DNA of 33,986 nt from the NCBI RefSeq assembly GCF_003949795.1, contig NZ_RPRY01000042.1, positions 1-33,986 of the forward strand, in the 5' to 3' direction. Positions within the stretch are counted from its first letter, which is position 1, and the number at the start of each line of letters is the position of its first letter. Below the pieces are notes generated by a model, which worked only from the letters and a program-made list of their open reading frames with translations, was not told the DNA's origin and searched no databases. Of the stretch, positions 24,065 to 33,831 are shown in pieces. The translations under genes and the position numbers were made by a program. This stretch comes from Streptomyces sp. WAC06614 (GTDB lineage Bacteria; Actinomycetota; Actinomycetes; Streptomycetales; Streptomycetaceae).

Positions 24065-27000
24065 TTACCGGGGAAAGTCGGCCGGGAGCGGCGCGCTCGC
24101 CGCCGGCGGGACCGCGGCCCGATCGCTGTCCCGCTCACGCTCCAGCATCCGCCGCAGCGGCCCGGCGATGCCCGCCAGTTCCTGGTAGGGGCCCCGCTGC
24201 ACGATGCGGCCGGCGTCGAGGACGAGTACCTCGTCGACCTGGTCCAGGCCCGCCAGCCGGTGGGTGATCAGCACGGTGGTGCGGCCCTCGGTCGCGGCCA
24301 GCAGGTCCGCCGTCAGGGCATCGGCCGTGGCCAGGTCCAGGTGCTCGGCCGGCTCGTCCAGCACCAGGACGGGGAACCCGGCCAGCAGCGCCCGGGCCAG
24401 GGCCAGTCGCTGACGCTGGCCGCCGGAGATCCGCTGCCCGTGCTCGCCGACCAGCGTGTCCAGCCCGTCGGGCAGGCCGTCGGCCCACTCCAGCAGCCGG
24501 GCCCCGGCCAGCGCCGCGCGCAGCTCGTCCTCGGTGGCCGTGGGCCGGGCCAGCCTCAGGTTCTCCCGGACCGAGCTGTCGAAGAGGTGCGCGTCCTGGG
24601 CGCAGAGCCCGACCAGGCGTCGTACGTCGTCCCCGGCGCACGCCCGGGCGTCGGTCCCGCCGAGGGTGTAGGCGCCCTCGGCGACGTCGAGGAAGCGCAG
24701 CAGCACCTGGGCGAGCGTGGTCTTGCCGGAGCCGGACGGGCCGACGACGGCGATCCGGCGGCCGGCCTCCAGGGTGAGGTCGACCCCGTGCAGGGCCGCC
24801 CGCTCCTGGCCGGGGTGCCGGGCGGTGAGCCCGGTCAGCCGCAGCGGGAACGGCACGGCGGGCAGCTCGCGGGGCCGCTCGGGCTCGGCGACCGGGTCCG
24901 GGGTGGCGAGGACCTCCTGCACCCGCTCGGCGCTGCGCCGCACCCGCTGCCGGTACTGGACGGCCTGCGGCAGGCCGGTCACGGCCTCGAACGTGGCGAG
25001 CGGGGTGAGGACGACCACGGCCATGGCCACGCCGGAGAGCCGGCCGCCGGCCACGGCGTCCGCGCCGAGGGCGGCCGCCAGGACCACGGTGAGTCCGCAG
25101 ACCAGGGCCGACAGCCCGCTGCCGAGCCCGGTCGCGGCGGCGCCCCGGGCGGCGATCCGGGTGAGGACGGAATCGCTCTGCCGGGCCTTGTCCGTCCGGT
25201 CGGCGAGCGCGCCGGCGACGGTCAGCTCGGCGGTCCCCGTGAGCAGGTCGGCCACCCGGGTGGCCAGCTCACCGCGGGCCGGCGCCAGCCGGCGTTCGGC
25301 CCGGCGCGCACAGGCGCCGCTGACCAGCGGCACCCCGACCCCGGCGGCCAGCAGGCCGACCGCGAGGACGGCACCTGCCTCGGGCAGCAGCCAGGCGGTG
25401 AACGCCACCGAGCCGGTGCCGACGAGCACGGCGGTGCCCAGGGGCAGCAGCCAGCGCAGCCAGTAGTCCTGCAGGGCGTCGGCATCGGCGACCAGACGGG
25501 CCAGCAGGTCCCCGCGCCGGCTGTCGCGCAGCCCGCCGGGGGCGATCCGCTCCAGCCGCCGGTAGACCGTGACCCGCAGGTCGGCGAGCATCCGCAGGAC
25601 GGCGTCGTGGGAGACCAGGCGCTCGGCGTAGCGGAAGACGGCCCGGCCGATACCGAAGGCGCGGGTCGCGGTGACGGCCATCATCAGGTAGAGCACCGGG
25701 GGCTGTTCGGAGGCCCGGGAGATCAGCCATCCCGACACGGCCATCAGGCCGACGCTGCACCCGACGGCCAGCGCCCCGAGCCCCAGCGCCAGCCGGAACC
25801 GCCCCTGCCTGCCCCGGGCCATACCCCGCACCCATCGCAGCGGCTCCCTGACAGGACCACCCCACGCGCCGCCCACCTCGGCGGGCCCCGCCTCCGGCGC
25901 CCCGGCATCCGGCCGGACATCCGGGCCGGCCCCGGCACCCGCGACACCCGCGGCACCTGTGACGCCCGTGGCCCCCACGGCACCCTGGGCACCCGCCCCC
26001 GGCACGTCCGCCCCGACGAGGCCGGGACCGCTCGGCGGGGCGGGCGACTCGCCCTTCCCGGAGGCCTCGGCCCCGGTGGGCTCCAGGCGGACCACACGGT
26101 CGGCCACCGACAGCAGGGCCGGTCGGTGGACCACGAGCAGGACGGTCCGCCCGGCCGCAAGACGGCGGACGGCGTCCACCACGGCGGCCTCGGTCTCACC
26201 GTCCAGCGCGGCCGTCGGCTCGTCCAGCAGCAGCACCGGACGGTCGGCCAGGAACGCCCGGGCCAGGGCGAGCCGCTGGCGCTGCCCCGCGGACAGGCCG
26301 AGCCCGCCCTCGCCCAGCATCGTCCCGGCCCCGCGCGGCAGCGCGGAGACGAACTCCCAGGCCCCGGCGTCCCGCAGGGACCGCTCCAGCTCCTCGGCGG
26401 TGGCACCGGGCCGGGCCAGGGCCACGTTCTCGGCGATGGTCCCGGCGAACAGGTGCGGCCGCTGCGGCACCCAGGCGATCCGCTGCCGCCAGGCGTCCTG
26501 GTCCAGCTCCCCCAGGTCCACCCCGCCGACCAGCACCCGACCCGCCGTGGGCCGTACGAATCCCAGCAGGACGTTCAGGAGCGTGGACTTGCCCGTGCCA
26601 CTCGGCCCGGTGAGCGCCACGCACTCCCCTGCGGCCACGGTCAGCGAGACCGCACCGGGCGAGGCCGCGGCCCGGCCGGGGTAGCGGACCTCGACGTCCT
26701 CGAACCGCAGCGCGGGGGAGTCGGGCACGGCCCGGGTCCCCTGCGCCGCGAGGCTCGGCGCCTCCAGGACCTCGAAGATCTCCTCGGCGGCGGCCAGTCC
26801 CTCGGCGGCCGCGTGGTACTGCGCCCCGACCTGCCGCATCGGCAGGTACGCCTCGGGCGCCAGGATCAGGATCACCAGCCCCGTGTACAGGTCGAGGTCC
26901 CCGTGGACCAGCCGCATACCGATGGTCACGGCGACCAGCGCCACCGAGAGGGTGGCCAGCAGTTCCAGGGCGAACGAGGAGAGGAACGCGATCCGCAGTG

Positions 27001-27748
27001 TCCGCAGGGTGGCCCGACGGTAGTCGTCGGTGATCCTCCGGATCGACTCGGCCTGGGCCTTGGCCCGGCCGAACACCTTGAGCGTCGGCAGGCCCGCGAC
27101 CACGTCCAGGAAGTGCCCGGACAGCCGGGACAGCAGCCGCCACTGACGGTCCATCCGGGACTGGGTGGCCCAGCCGATGAGGGCCATGAACAGCGGGATC
27201 AGGGGGAGCGTGACCACGATGATGGCCGCCGACACCCAGTCCTCGGTGACGACCCGGGCGAGCACCGCCACCGGGACCACCACGGCGAGGCCCAACTGGG
27301 GCAGATAGCGGGAGAAGTAGTCGTCGAGCGCGTCCACGCCCCGGGTCGCCAGGGTCACCAGCGACCCCGTGCTCGCCCCGGCGCCCCGACCGGAGGAGGC
27401 CTGGGGACCGGCCGGGCGGCCCGGGCCCAGCTCGGCGGCCCGGGCCAGCAACCGGATGCGCAGTTCCGACTTGACCGCGGCACCGGCCCGGTGCGCGGCG
27501 AGTTCGGTCAGCCAGGCGACGAGGGCGCGCCCCAGCGCCACCGCCGCGAGCAGCAGCAGTGGCGTCCGGAGCGCGTCCCCGTCGAGGCCCTTCTGGAAGG
27601 CGCCGACCACGATCTCGGCGATGAGCATCGCCTGACCGACGACCAGACCCGCGCCGGCCAGCCCGAGGGCCACCACCGCGATCAGGAACAGGCGGGTGGA
27701 CCGGGCGTGGCGCAGCAGGCGCGGGTCGATCGGTTTCACGTGAAACAT
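24065..27748 (-). CDS. cydCD: Fused CydDC-type ABC transporter for cytochrome bd assembly
   Basis: A 1227-residue fusion of two complete ABC half-transporters. In E. coli CydD and CydC are separate and form a heterodimer needed for maturation of bd oxidase (export of cysteine/glutathione has been reported, and more recently heme). First half: six-helix membrane domain, Walker [10 protein letters not shown] near 379, signature LSAGQRQR, Walker [13 protein letters not shown] near 500. A Gly/Ala/Pro-rich linker covers about 556-632. Second half: membrane domain, Walker [10 protein letters not shown] near 1001, signature ISGGQRQR, Walker [13 protein letters not shown], in which the usual T after P is A and an E-H replaces the usual residues. 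ATG 27748 has AGGGGG just upstream and lies 5 bases after cydB. Codons 2-5 (Phe-His-Val-Lys) lie within a parS site. Confidence 0.95.
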   Translation of the reverse strand: MFHVKPIDPRLLRHARSTRLFLIAVVALGLAGAGLVVGQAMLIAEIVVGAFQKGLDGDALRTPLLLLAAVALGRALVAWLTELAAHRAGAAVKSELRIRLLARAAELGPGRPAGPQASSGRGAGASTGSLVTLATRGVDALDDYFSRYLPQLGLAVVVPVAVLARVVTEDWVSAAIIVVTLPLIPLFMALIGWATQSRMDRQWRLLSRLSGHFLDVVAGLPTLKVFGRAKAQAESIRRITDDYRRATLRTLRIAFLSSFALELLATLSVALVAVTIGMRLVHGDLDLYTGLVILILAPEAYLPMRQVGAQYHAAAEGLAAAEEIFEVLEAPSLAAQGTRAVPDSPALRFEDVEVRYPGRAAASPGAVSLTVAAGECVALTGPSGTGKSTLLNVLLGFVRPTAGRVLVGGVDLGELDQDAWRQRIAWVPQRPHLFAGTIAENVALARPGATAEELERSLRDAGAWEFVSALPRGAGTMLGEGGLGLSAGQRQRLALARAFLADRPVLLLDEPTAALDGETEAAVVDAVRRLAAGRTVLLVVHRPALLSVADRVVRLEPTGAEASGKGESPAPPSGPGLVGADVPGAGAQGAVGATGVTGAAGVAGAGAGPDVRPDAGAPEAGPAEVGGAWGGPVREPLRWVRGMARGRQGRFRLALGLGALAVGCSVGLMAVSGWLISRASEQPPVLYLMMAVTATRAFGIGRAVFRYAERLVSHDAVLRMLADLRVTVYRRLERIAPGGLRDSRRGDLLARLVADADALQDYWLRWLLPLGTAVLVGTGSVAFTAWLLPEAGAVLAVGLLAAGVGVPLVSGACARRAERRLAPARGELATRVADLLTGTAELTVAGALADRTDKARQSDSVLTRIAARGAAATGLGSGLSALVCGLTVVLAAALGADAVAGGRLSGVAMAVVVLTPLATFEAVTGLPQAVQYRQRVRRSAERVQEVLATPDPVAEPERPRELPAVPFPLRLTGLTARHPGQERAALHGVDLTLEAGRRIAVVGPSGSGKTTLAQVLLRFLDVAEGAYTLGGTDARACAGDDVRRLVGLCAQDAHLFDSSVRENLRLARPTATEDELRAALAGARLLEWADGLPDGLDTLVGEHGQRISGGQRQRLALARALLAGFPVLVLDEPAEHLDLATADALTADLLAATEGRTTVLITHRLAGLDQVDEVLVLDAGRIVQRGPYQELAGIAGPLRRMLERERDSDRAAVPPAASAPLPADFPR
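27733..27746. other. parS: parS site at the cydCD start
   Basis: A perfect GTTTCACGTGAAAC palindrome, identical to the site at 5184-5197 and 22.5 kb away. On the minus strand it covers codons 2-5 and part of 6 of cydCD, beginning directly after the ATG. Bound and spreading ParB could therefore interfere with cyd operon transcription. Confidence 0.92.
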
Positions 27749-27753
27749 GCCCC

Positions 27754-28758
<1,005 letters not shown>

Positions 28759-28776
28759 GGTGTTCTCTCCCCGGCC

Positions 28777-30282
28777 TCAGTACGAGAAGGCCATCGGCCG
28801 GTCGGCGTGGGTGTCGTCGCCGCCGATGCGCTTCGGCGGGTTGAGGTCGGCCTCGGTGAGCTCCGGCGGCCCGGCCTTGACGTACTTGACCAGCAGCTTG
28901 ACCTCGATCACGGCCAGCACGGCGTACAGCAGGGTGAAGACGATCATCGAGGTGAGCACCTCGGCCTGGGAGACCCCGGGGGAGACGGCGTCCCGCGTGC
29001 GCAGGACTCCGTAGACCACCCAGGGCTGGCGGCCCATCTCGGTGAAGATCCAGCCCCACGAGTTGGCGATCAGCGGGAAGCCCATCGTCCACAGGGCGAC
29101 GATCCAGTACCACCGGGTCAGCTTGGGGTTCAGGGCCGTCCGGAACAGGACCAGGTGCGGCACCTCGTCCTCACCGGTCCGCAGCGCCGGCGGCAGCATG
29201 AACTTCTTGCGGGTCAGCCACAGCCCCAGCACACCGATACCGAGGGAGGCCATGCCGAAGCCGATCATCCAGCGGAAGCCCCAGTAGGCGACCGGGATGT
29301 TGGGCCGGTAGTCACCGGGGCCAAACTTCTCCTGCTCGGCCTTGTTGACGTCGTTGATGCCCGGGACGAAGGAGCTGAAGTCGTCGTTGGCGAGGAAGGA
29401 CAGCAGGCCCGGGATCTCTATGGCGACCTTGTTGTGGCCCTTCTCCACGTCTCCGTAGGCGAACACGGAGAAGGGGGCGGGGGCCTCGCCGTCCCAGAGC
29501 GCCTCGGCGGCGGCCATCTTCATCGGCTGCTGCTTGAACATCACCTTGCCGAGCAGGTCACCGCTGATGGCGGTGCCCATACCCGCGATGATCAGCACGA
29601 CCAGGCCGAGCCGCAGCGAGCTGCGCATGACGGGGACGTGCCGCTTGCGCGCCAGGTGGAAGGCGGAGATGCCGACCATGAACGCGCCACCGACCAGGAA
29701 GGCGGCCGTGATGGTGTGGAAGAACTGGGTGAGCGCGGTGTTCTGGGTGAGGACCGCCCAGAAGTCCGTCAGCTCGGCACGCCCGGTGGTCTCGTTGATC
29801 TTGTAGCCGACCGGGTGCTGCATCCAGGAATTGGCCGCGAGGATGAAATAGGCCGACAGCACCGTGCCGATCGAGACCATCCAGATGCAGGCCAGATGGA
29901 TCTTCTTCGGCAGCTTGTCCCATCCGAAGATCCACAGTCCGATGAAGGTGGATTCGAAGAAGAAGGCGATCAGCGCCTCGAAGGCGAGCGGCGCCCCGAA
30001 GATGTCACCCACGAACCGCGAGTAGTCGGACCAGTTCATGCCGAACTGGAACTCCTGGACGATGCCGGTGACGACACCCATCGCAATGTTGATCAGGAAC
30101 AGCTTGCCCCAGAACTTGGTGGCCCTGAGGTACTTCTCCTTCTCGGTCCGCACCCAGGCGGTCTGCAGGCCGGCGGTCAGCGCGGCCAGCGAGATCGTCA
30201 GGGGGACGAAGAGGAAGTGGTAGACCGTGGTGATGCCGAACTGCCAGCGCGCCAATGTCTCGGGCGCCAAAGCCAGGTCCAC
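28777..30282 (-). CDS. cydA: Cytochrome bd oxidase subunit I
   Basis: A 501-residue membrane subunit that carries the hemes b558, b595 and d and the quinol site. His22 in TTVYHFLFVPLTI corresponds to the b595 ligand. FEALIAFFFESTFIGLWIFG holds the conserved Glu, and ANSWMQHPVGY is a strong family signature. Start GTG 30282 has AAGGAG 8 bases upstream; an ATG at 30290 is in another frame. The Q-loop region is short, as in most actinobacterial enzymes. Transcription should start within 110 bases upstream, at a promoter overlapped by the Rex operator at 30365-30380, so expression would rise when NADH accumulates at low oxygen. Confidence 0.97.
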   Translation of the reverse strand: MDLALAPETLARWQFGITTVYHFLFVPLTISLAALTAGLQTAWVRTEKEKYLRATKFWGKLFLINIAMGVVTGIVQEFQFGMNWSDYSRFVGDIFGAPLAFEALIAFFFESTFIGLWIFGWDKLPKKIHLACIWMVSIGTVLSAYFILAANSWMQHPVGYKINETTGRAELTDFWAVLTQNTALTQFFHTITAAFLVGGAFMVGISAFHLARKRHVPVMRSSLRLGLVVLIIAGMGTAISGDLLGKVMFKQQPMKMAAAEALWDGEAPAPFSVFAYGDVEKGHNKVAIEIPGLLSFLANDDFSSFVPGINDVNKAEQEKFGPGDYRPNIPVAYWGFRWMIGFGMASLGIGVLGLWLTRKKFMLPPALRTGEDEVPHLVLFRTALNPKLTRWYWIVALWTMGFPLIANSWGWIFTEMGRQPWVVYGVLRTRDAVSPGVSQAEVLTSMIVFTLLYAVLAVIEVKLLVKYVKAGPPELTEADLNPPKRIGGDDTHADRPMAFSY

Positions 30283-30460
30283 GTCGTCATCTCCTTATCG
30301 CCGTGGTCACAGCCGCAGTCTGCCTGGCGGGTTCCCCCCATACGGGGAGGAAGCAGGACACGCTTGTGAACGCGTTCACATTCACAAGCATTATGACGCA
30401 CACACGTCCGGACCGCAGCGGCGGGGGTACCCCTAGCCAACAAATTCAACAGATTGTTGA
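30283..30460. other. Divergent control region between cydA and the cyclophilin-like gene
   Basis: A 178-base region, A+T-richer than average. It holds the cydA ribosome site, a Rex operator, a minus-strand -10 CATAAT (30390-30395) and, at its right edge, a palindrome overlapping the next start codon. No further gene is visible. Confidence 0.7.
30364..30387. promoter_or_regulatory. Rex operator (ROP) of the cyd operon
   Basis: TGTGAACGCGTTCACA (30365-30380) is a perfect 16-base palindrome and matches the Rex site I recall upstream of S. coelicolor cydA. A second TTCACAA half-site directly follows (30381-30387), giving TTGTGAA ... TTCACAA outer halves. A CATAAT -10 (30390-30395, minus) lies just upstream in the cydA direction, so Rex bound here would cover the start point and repress until NADH/NAD+ rises. 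Confidence 0.9.
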
Positions 30461-30461
30461 A
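30445..30461. promoter_or_regulatory. Perfect palindrome touching the cyclophilin-like start codon
   Basis: TTCAACA-GAT-TGTTGAA is an exact 7-3-7 inverted repeat whose last base is the A of ATG 30461. It resembles repressor operators of GntR or similar type. If the gene is leaderless, a bound protein would block polymerase at the -10/+1 region. No matching regulator can be named. Confidence 0.55.
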
Positions 30462-30838
30462 TGTCGCCCATGCAGATACGACTCTCCTGGCCCGCCGGCC
30501 AGCTCACGGCGACCCTCGACGACACCCCGACCGCCAAGGCCCTGACCGACGCCCTGCCGATCTCCGCCTCCGCACACACCTGGGGCGAGGAGGTCTACTT
30601 CGACACCGGCGTCTCCGTGGCGCTGGAGCCCGACGCCCGGCAGGTCGTCGACCCCGGCACGGTCGCGTTCTGGACCGAGGGCGACGCGCTCGCGCTGCCC
30701 TACGGCCCGACGCCCATCTCCCGCGGGGGCGAGAGCCGCCTGGCGAGCCCGTGCAACGTGCTCGGCTCCTTCGACGGCGACCCCCGCCTGCTGGCCACCG
30801 TCCGCGACGGCGACCCCATCCGCGTGGAACGGGCCTGA
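30461..30838 (+). CDS. Small cyclophilin-like-fold protein
   Basis: A 125-residue soluble protein. The beta-rich pattern (IRLSWPAGQLTATLDDTPTA, WGEEVYFDTGVSVALE, PGTVAFWTEGDALALPYGPTPIS) matches the bacterial cyclophilin-like family with a short beta barrel, which is not known to have proline isomerase activity. The function is unknown. ATG 30461 or the in-frame ATG 30470 could be used; neither has a clear Shine-Dalgarno sequence. It is transcribed divergently from cydA and ends at a short terminator shared with hisC. Confidence 0.78.
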   Translation: MSPMQIRLSWPAGQLTATLDDTPTAKALTDALPISASAHTWGEEVYFDTGVSVALEPDARQVVDPGTVAFWTEGDALALPYGPTPISRGGESRLASPCNVLGSFDGDPRLLATVRDGDPIRVERA

Positions 30839-30857
30839 GGGGCTGCGCGGCAGCCCC
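30839..30857. terminator. Short hairpin between convergent genes
   Basis: GGGGCTGC (30839-30846) and GCAGCCCC (30850-30857) form a perfect 8-base stem with a GCG loop. It fills the 25-base gap between the cyclophilin-like gene and the stop of the hisC-like gene, so it may serve both directions. Confidence 0.75.
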
Positions 30858-30863
30858 TGACGA

Positions 30864-31943
30864 CTACATCTCCTTGAAGAAGGCCTCCGCCGTGTGCAGG
30901 AAGAGGTCGTTCGCCTCGGTCTCACCGATCGTGACCCGCAGGCCCTCGCCCGCGAAGGGCCGGACCACCACACCGGCCTTCTCGCAGGCCGCCGCGAAGT
31001 CGGCGGTCCGCTCGCCCAGCCGCATCCACACGAAGTTGGCCTGGCTCTCCGGGACCGTCCAGCCCTGGGCGACCAGCGCCTCGTACACCCGCTTGCGCTC
31101 GCAGACCAGCGAGCCGACCCGGCCCAGCAGCTCGTCCTCAGCCCGCAACGAGGCGACCGCCGCGTCCTGGGCGAGCTGGCTCACCCCGAACGGAACCGCC
31201 GTCTTGCGCAGTGCCGCGGCCACCGGCTCGTGCGCGATCGCGAATCCGACCCGCAGACCGGCCAGCCCGTACGCCTTGGAGAAGGTGCGCAGCACCGCCA
31301 CGTTCGGGCGGTCGCGGTAGAGCTCGACGCCGTCCGGGACCTCGGGGTCGCGGATGAACTCCTTGTAGGCCTCGTCCAGCACCACCAGGACGTCCGAGGG
31401 CACCCGGTCCAGGAAACGTTCCAGCTCGGCGCGGCGCACCACGGTGCCGGTCGGGTTGTTCGGGTTGCACACGAAGATCAGCCGGGTCCGCTCAGTGATC
31501 GCGTCCGCCATCGCGTCCAGGTCGTGCACGTCACCCGGGGTCAGGGGCACCTGCACCGGCTTCGCACCCGAGATCTGCGTGATGATCGGGTACGCCTCGA
31601 ACGAGCGCCAGGCGTAGATCACCTCGTCACCCGGACCGGCGGTGGACTGCACCAGCTGCTGGGCCACGCCGACCGAGCCGGTGCCCGTGGCGACGTGCTC
31701 GACCGGCACCCCGAAGCGGTCCGCGAGCTCGGCGACCAGGCCGGTGCACGCCATGTCGGGGTAGCGGTTGAACGCCCCCGCCGCGGCCACGGCCGACTCC
31801 AGGACCCCCGGCAGCGGCGGATAGGGGTTCTCGTTGGAGGACAGCTTGTAGGCGACCGCACCTCCGGACGCGGCCGGCTTGCCCGGCTTGTAGGTGGGGA
31901 TGCCGTCCAGCTCGGCGCGCAGCTTCGGGCTCTTCTCGCTCAC
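30864..31943 (-). CDS. hisC: HisC-type aminotransferase (histidinol-phosphate or phenylalanine aminotransferase)
   Basis: A 359-residue PLP enzyme of fold type I. Landmarks are [12 protein letters not shown] near 33-44, ATGTGSVGV near 85-93, NPNNPTG at 160-166, DEAY near 190-193 and the Schiff-base lysine Lys223 in [14 protein letters not shown]. No histidine biosynthesis genes flank it. Actinobacteria often carry a second, HisC2/Pat-type paralogue that transaminates phenylpyruvate; the isolated position and pheA in the same window make that plausible. GTG 31943 has AGGAGG 8 bases upstream. The symbol is the family name; a pat or hisC2 role cannot be decided here. Confidence 0.88.
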   Translation of the reverse strand: MSEKSPKLRAELDGIPTYKPGKPAASGGAVAYKLSSNENPYPPLPGVLESAVAAAGAFNRYPDMACTGLVAELADRFGVPVEHVATGTGSVGVAQQLVQSTAGPGDEVIYAWRSFEAYPIITQISGAKPVQVPLTPGDVHDLDAMADAITERTRLIFVCNPNNPTGTVVRRAELERFLDRVPSDVLVVLDEAYKEFIRDPEVPDGVELYRDRPNVAVLRTFSKAYGLAGLRVGFAIAHEPVAAALRKTAVPFGVSQLAQDAAVASLRAEDELLGRVGSLVCERKRVYEALVAQGWTVPESQANFVWMRLGERTADFAAACEKAGVVVRPFAGEGLRVTIGETEANDLFLHTAEAFFKEM

Positions 31944-32039
31944 CGCAGGTCCTCCTCGACCTTCCCGTACAACTCAATACTGCTCACCTTATGAGGATTA
32001 CGCCCGCCCGGAAATGGAGGGCGCCAGGATTGCGGGGGA

Positions 32040-32061
32040 GCGCGCGCATATATGCGTGCGC
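32040..32061. repeat. 22-bp inverted repeat (candidate operator)
   Basis: Centred between 32050 and 32051. The inner 12 bases CGCATATATGCG are a perfect palindrome, then one mismatched pair, then four more paired bases each side. It lies about 95 bases upstream of the hisC-like start and about 230 bases upstream of the LacI-type start, where a regulator could bind. Confidence 0.55.
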
Positions 32062-32241
32062 CGGTGGCCCACGCCGTGGCGCGCATCCCTCGTGCAGGTG
32101 AGTTGAGACAGGCCCGAAACCTGATCGGTTTGGCATGCTCGTACCCGCCGACAAGCGACCCCCTTACCTACAGCAACCAACTTCCTTCATTTCCAAGGTC
32201 ATTGGGGGTGGCGAACCATGCAGAATCGTGCCTGTCAACGC

Positions 32242-32284
32242 GTGCATATGCACCCGGACCACCCACCCCACCGAGCCCTACTAT
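32242..32284 (+). promoter_or_regulatory. Promoter and palindrome of the LacI-type gene
   Basis: GTGCATATGCAC (32242-32253) is a perfect 12-base palindrome. TACTAT (32279-32284) is a good -10 that ends 9 bases before ATG 32294, so the transcript would have almost no leader. The palindrome sits just upstream of the expected -35 (GGACCA at 32256-32261, 17-base spacing), a natural place for autoregulation by the LacI-type protein. Confidence 0.5.
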
Positions 32285-32293
32285 CGGCTCGCC

Positions 32294-33409
32294 ATGACAG
32301 CAGCAGGGAAGCATCAGGTGAGCCGGACCGAGACCACCCGGCGGGCCGCCGGCCGCCAGGGCCGGGCCGGCATCAGGGACGTGGCCGCCGCGGCGGGCGT
32401 CTCGATCACGACCGTCTCCGACGCGCTCAATGGCAAGGGACGGCTGCCGGACGCCACCCGCCGCCACGTCCGGGAGGTCGCCGACCGGCTGGGCTACCGC
32501 CCCTCCGCCGCCGCCCGCACCCTCCGTACCGGCAAGTCGGGCCTCATCGGCCTGACCGTGACGACGTACGGGGATGAACCTTTCACCTTCACCGAATTCG
32601 CCTACTTCGCCGAGATGGCCCGGGCCGCCACCTCCGCCGCACTCGCCCGCGGCTACGCCCTGGTCATCCTCCCCGCCACCTCCCGTCACGACGTCTGGTC
32701 GAACGTGGCCCTCGACGGCACCGTCGTCATCGACCCCTCCGACCACGACCCGGTGGTCTCCGAGCTGGTCCGGCAGGGCCTGCCCGTGGTCTCCGACGGC
32801 CGGCCCGCCGGCTCGCTGCCCGTCACCGCCTGGGTGGACAACGACCACGAGGCCGCCGTCCTGAACCTGCTCGACCACCTGGCCGCCGCCGGCGCCCGCC
32901 GGATCGGGCTGCTGACCGGCACCACCACGGACACCTACACACGGCTGTCCACCACGGCCTACCTCAACTGGTGCGACCGCGTCGGCCAGGACCCCGTCTA
33001 CGAGTCCTACCCGGCCCACGACCCGTGCGCCGGCGCCGTCGCCGCCGACCGGCTGCTCGCCCGGCCCGACCGGCCCGACGCGGTCTACGGGCTCTTCGAC
33101 CCCAACGGCACCGACCTGCTCGCCGCCGCCCGGCGCTACGGGCTGCGCGTCCCGGACGACCTGCTGCTCGTGTGCTGCAGCGAATCGACCGTCTACGCCA
33201 ACACCGAGCCGCCGATCACCACGCTCTCGCTCAAGCCACGGCGCATCGGCACCGCGGTCGTCCAGCTCCTCATCGACGCCATCGAAGGGGTGGACACCGG
33301 ACGGCCGGTGGAGCAGGTGGTGCCGACCGAACTGATCGTCCGTACGTCGTCGCAGCGCAGGCAGCCGCGCACCACCGTCAGCCCGCCGCGCTCCCCGGCG
33401 CAGAACTGA
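32294..33409 (+). CDS. LacI-family transcriptional regulator
   Basis: A 371-residue regulator. The N-terminal helix-turn-helix and hinge are IRDVAAAAGVSITTVSDALN then RHVREVADRLGYRPSAAARTLRTG (about residues 27-77). The periplasmic-binding-protein-like sensor domain follows, with the family's usual YGLFDPNGTDLLAAARRYGL and EPPITTLSLKP near the end. ATG 32294 is chosen because the -10 TACTAT lies 9 bases upstream. The basic segment ahead of the helix-turn-helix (residues 1-26) is longer than in E. coli LacI. No sugar genes adjoin, so the ligand is unknown. The 27-residue C-terminal tail is Ser/Pro/Arg-rich. Confidence 0.9.
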   Translation: MTAAGKHQVSRTETTRRAAGRQGRAGIRDVAAAAGVSITTVSDALNGKGRLPDATRRHVREVADRLGYRPSAAARTLRTGKSGLIGLTVTTYGDEPFTFTEFAYFAEMARAATSAALARGYALVILPATSRHDVWSNVALDGTVVIDPSDHDPVVSELVRQGLPVVSDGRPAGSLPVTAWVDNDHEAAVLNLLDHLAAAGARRIGLLTGTTTDTYTRLSTTAYLNWCDRVGQDPVYESYPAHDPCAGAVAADRLLARPDRPDAVYGLFDPNGTDLLAAARRYGLRVPDDLLLVCCSESTVYANTEPPITTLSLKPRRIGTAVVQLLIDAIEGVDTGRPVEQVVPTELIVRTSSQRRQPRTTVSPPRSPAQN

Positions 33410-33591
33410 CAAGTAGCCAAATCAGGAAAAACTGGCCGGAACGATCGGCTCCGGACAGGATTCACCACCCCTGGTGCGTCACACAGAGCGAGCCGCATTC
33501 CTATGATGGGCGCACGACATCACGGACCCTCCGGCCCGGAGGACAGGGGGGTCCGCAGGTGTACGGACGCGCGACGGTGGTGGAGGGGTCG
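33410..33591 (+). promoter_or_regulatory. Leader region of the small Tyr/Ser/Gly-rich gene
   Basis: TATGAT (33502-33507) is a good -10 sequence. Downstream, a stem CCTCCGG-C-CCGGAGG (33528-33542) is flanked by GGACC (33524-33528) and GGTCC (33550-33554), which can pair around it. The hairpin lies in the predicted mRNA leader, 50 bases before ATG 33592. No gene is visible here. Confidence 0.4.
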
Positions 33592-33831
33592 ATGACTCAG
33601 GGGGCCGGTCAGGGACCCGCGATGCGGACGGAGACGCTGCGGGACTTCAAGGTCCCCACGTCCGAACCCCTGGCGTACCCCGTGTCCGGCGAACAGGCCG
33701 CCGAGGCCCCCGTGTACGGCGAGTACCCCGCGTACTACGAGACGTCCGGCTCCTACGAAGCGTCCGGCTCCTACGAGGACACCGGCTCGGCCGTCCCGCC
33801 GCGCCCCGGGTACGCCCCGCAGCCCGGCTAG
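33592..33831 (+). CDS. Small Tyr/Ser/Gly-rich hypothetical protein
   Basis: A 79-residue protein that I do not recognise. The N-terminal half (TLRDFKVPTSEPLAYPV) looks folded or binding-competent; the C-terminal half is low-complexity, with three consecutive 18-base units at 33736-33789 encoding YETSGS, YEASGS and YEDTGS, then Pro/Gly. GGAGGGG (33582-33588) just upstream supports ATG 33592, though GTG 33559 would add 11 residues. The last part of the coding sequence is one arm of a 100-base inverted repeat and the stop codon lies just beyond it, so the C terminus should be treated with caution in case the assembly is wrong here. Confidence 0.5.
   Translation: MTQGAGQGPAMRTETLRDFKVPTSEPLAYPVSGEQAAEAPVYGEYPAYYETSGSYEASGSYEDTGSAVPPRPGYAPQPG

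Larger units (their letters stand above)
31944..32293. other. 350-base control region between the hisC-like and LacI-type genes
   Basis: No gene is credible in this divergent region. It contains a minus-strand -10-like TAAGGT (31986-31991) about 43 bases upstream of the hisC-like start, an imperfect 22-base inverted repeat centred on CGCATATATGCG (32045-32056), a perfect GTGCATATGCAC (32242-32253), and the LacI-type -10 TACTAT (32279-32284). The open frames reading through it lack ribosome sites and conserved composition. Confidence 0.6.

Noticed and set aside
25850..26080. Frameshift or insertion in cydCD
   Set aside because: The Gly/Ala/Pro-rich stretch is in frame and joins two complete ABC modules; fused CydDC with a linker is usual in Streptomyces.
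30255..30545. 96-codon open frame across the cydA promoter
   Set aside because: It covers the Rex operator and overlaps cydA and the cyclophilin-like gene in other frames; no protein-like composition.
32135..32293. N-terminal extension of the LacI-type regulator to 32135
   Set aside because: The extension is not conserved-looking and would overlap the promoter -10 at 32279-32284; ATG 32294 fits the promoter.
32214..32293. Short upstream open frame from ATG 32218 as a leader peptide
   Set aside because: It has no stop before running into the LacI-type gene in another frame and no ribosome site.
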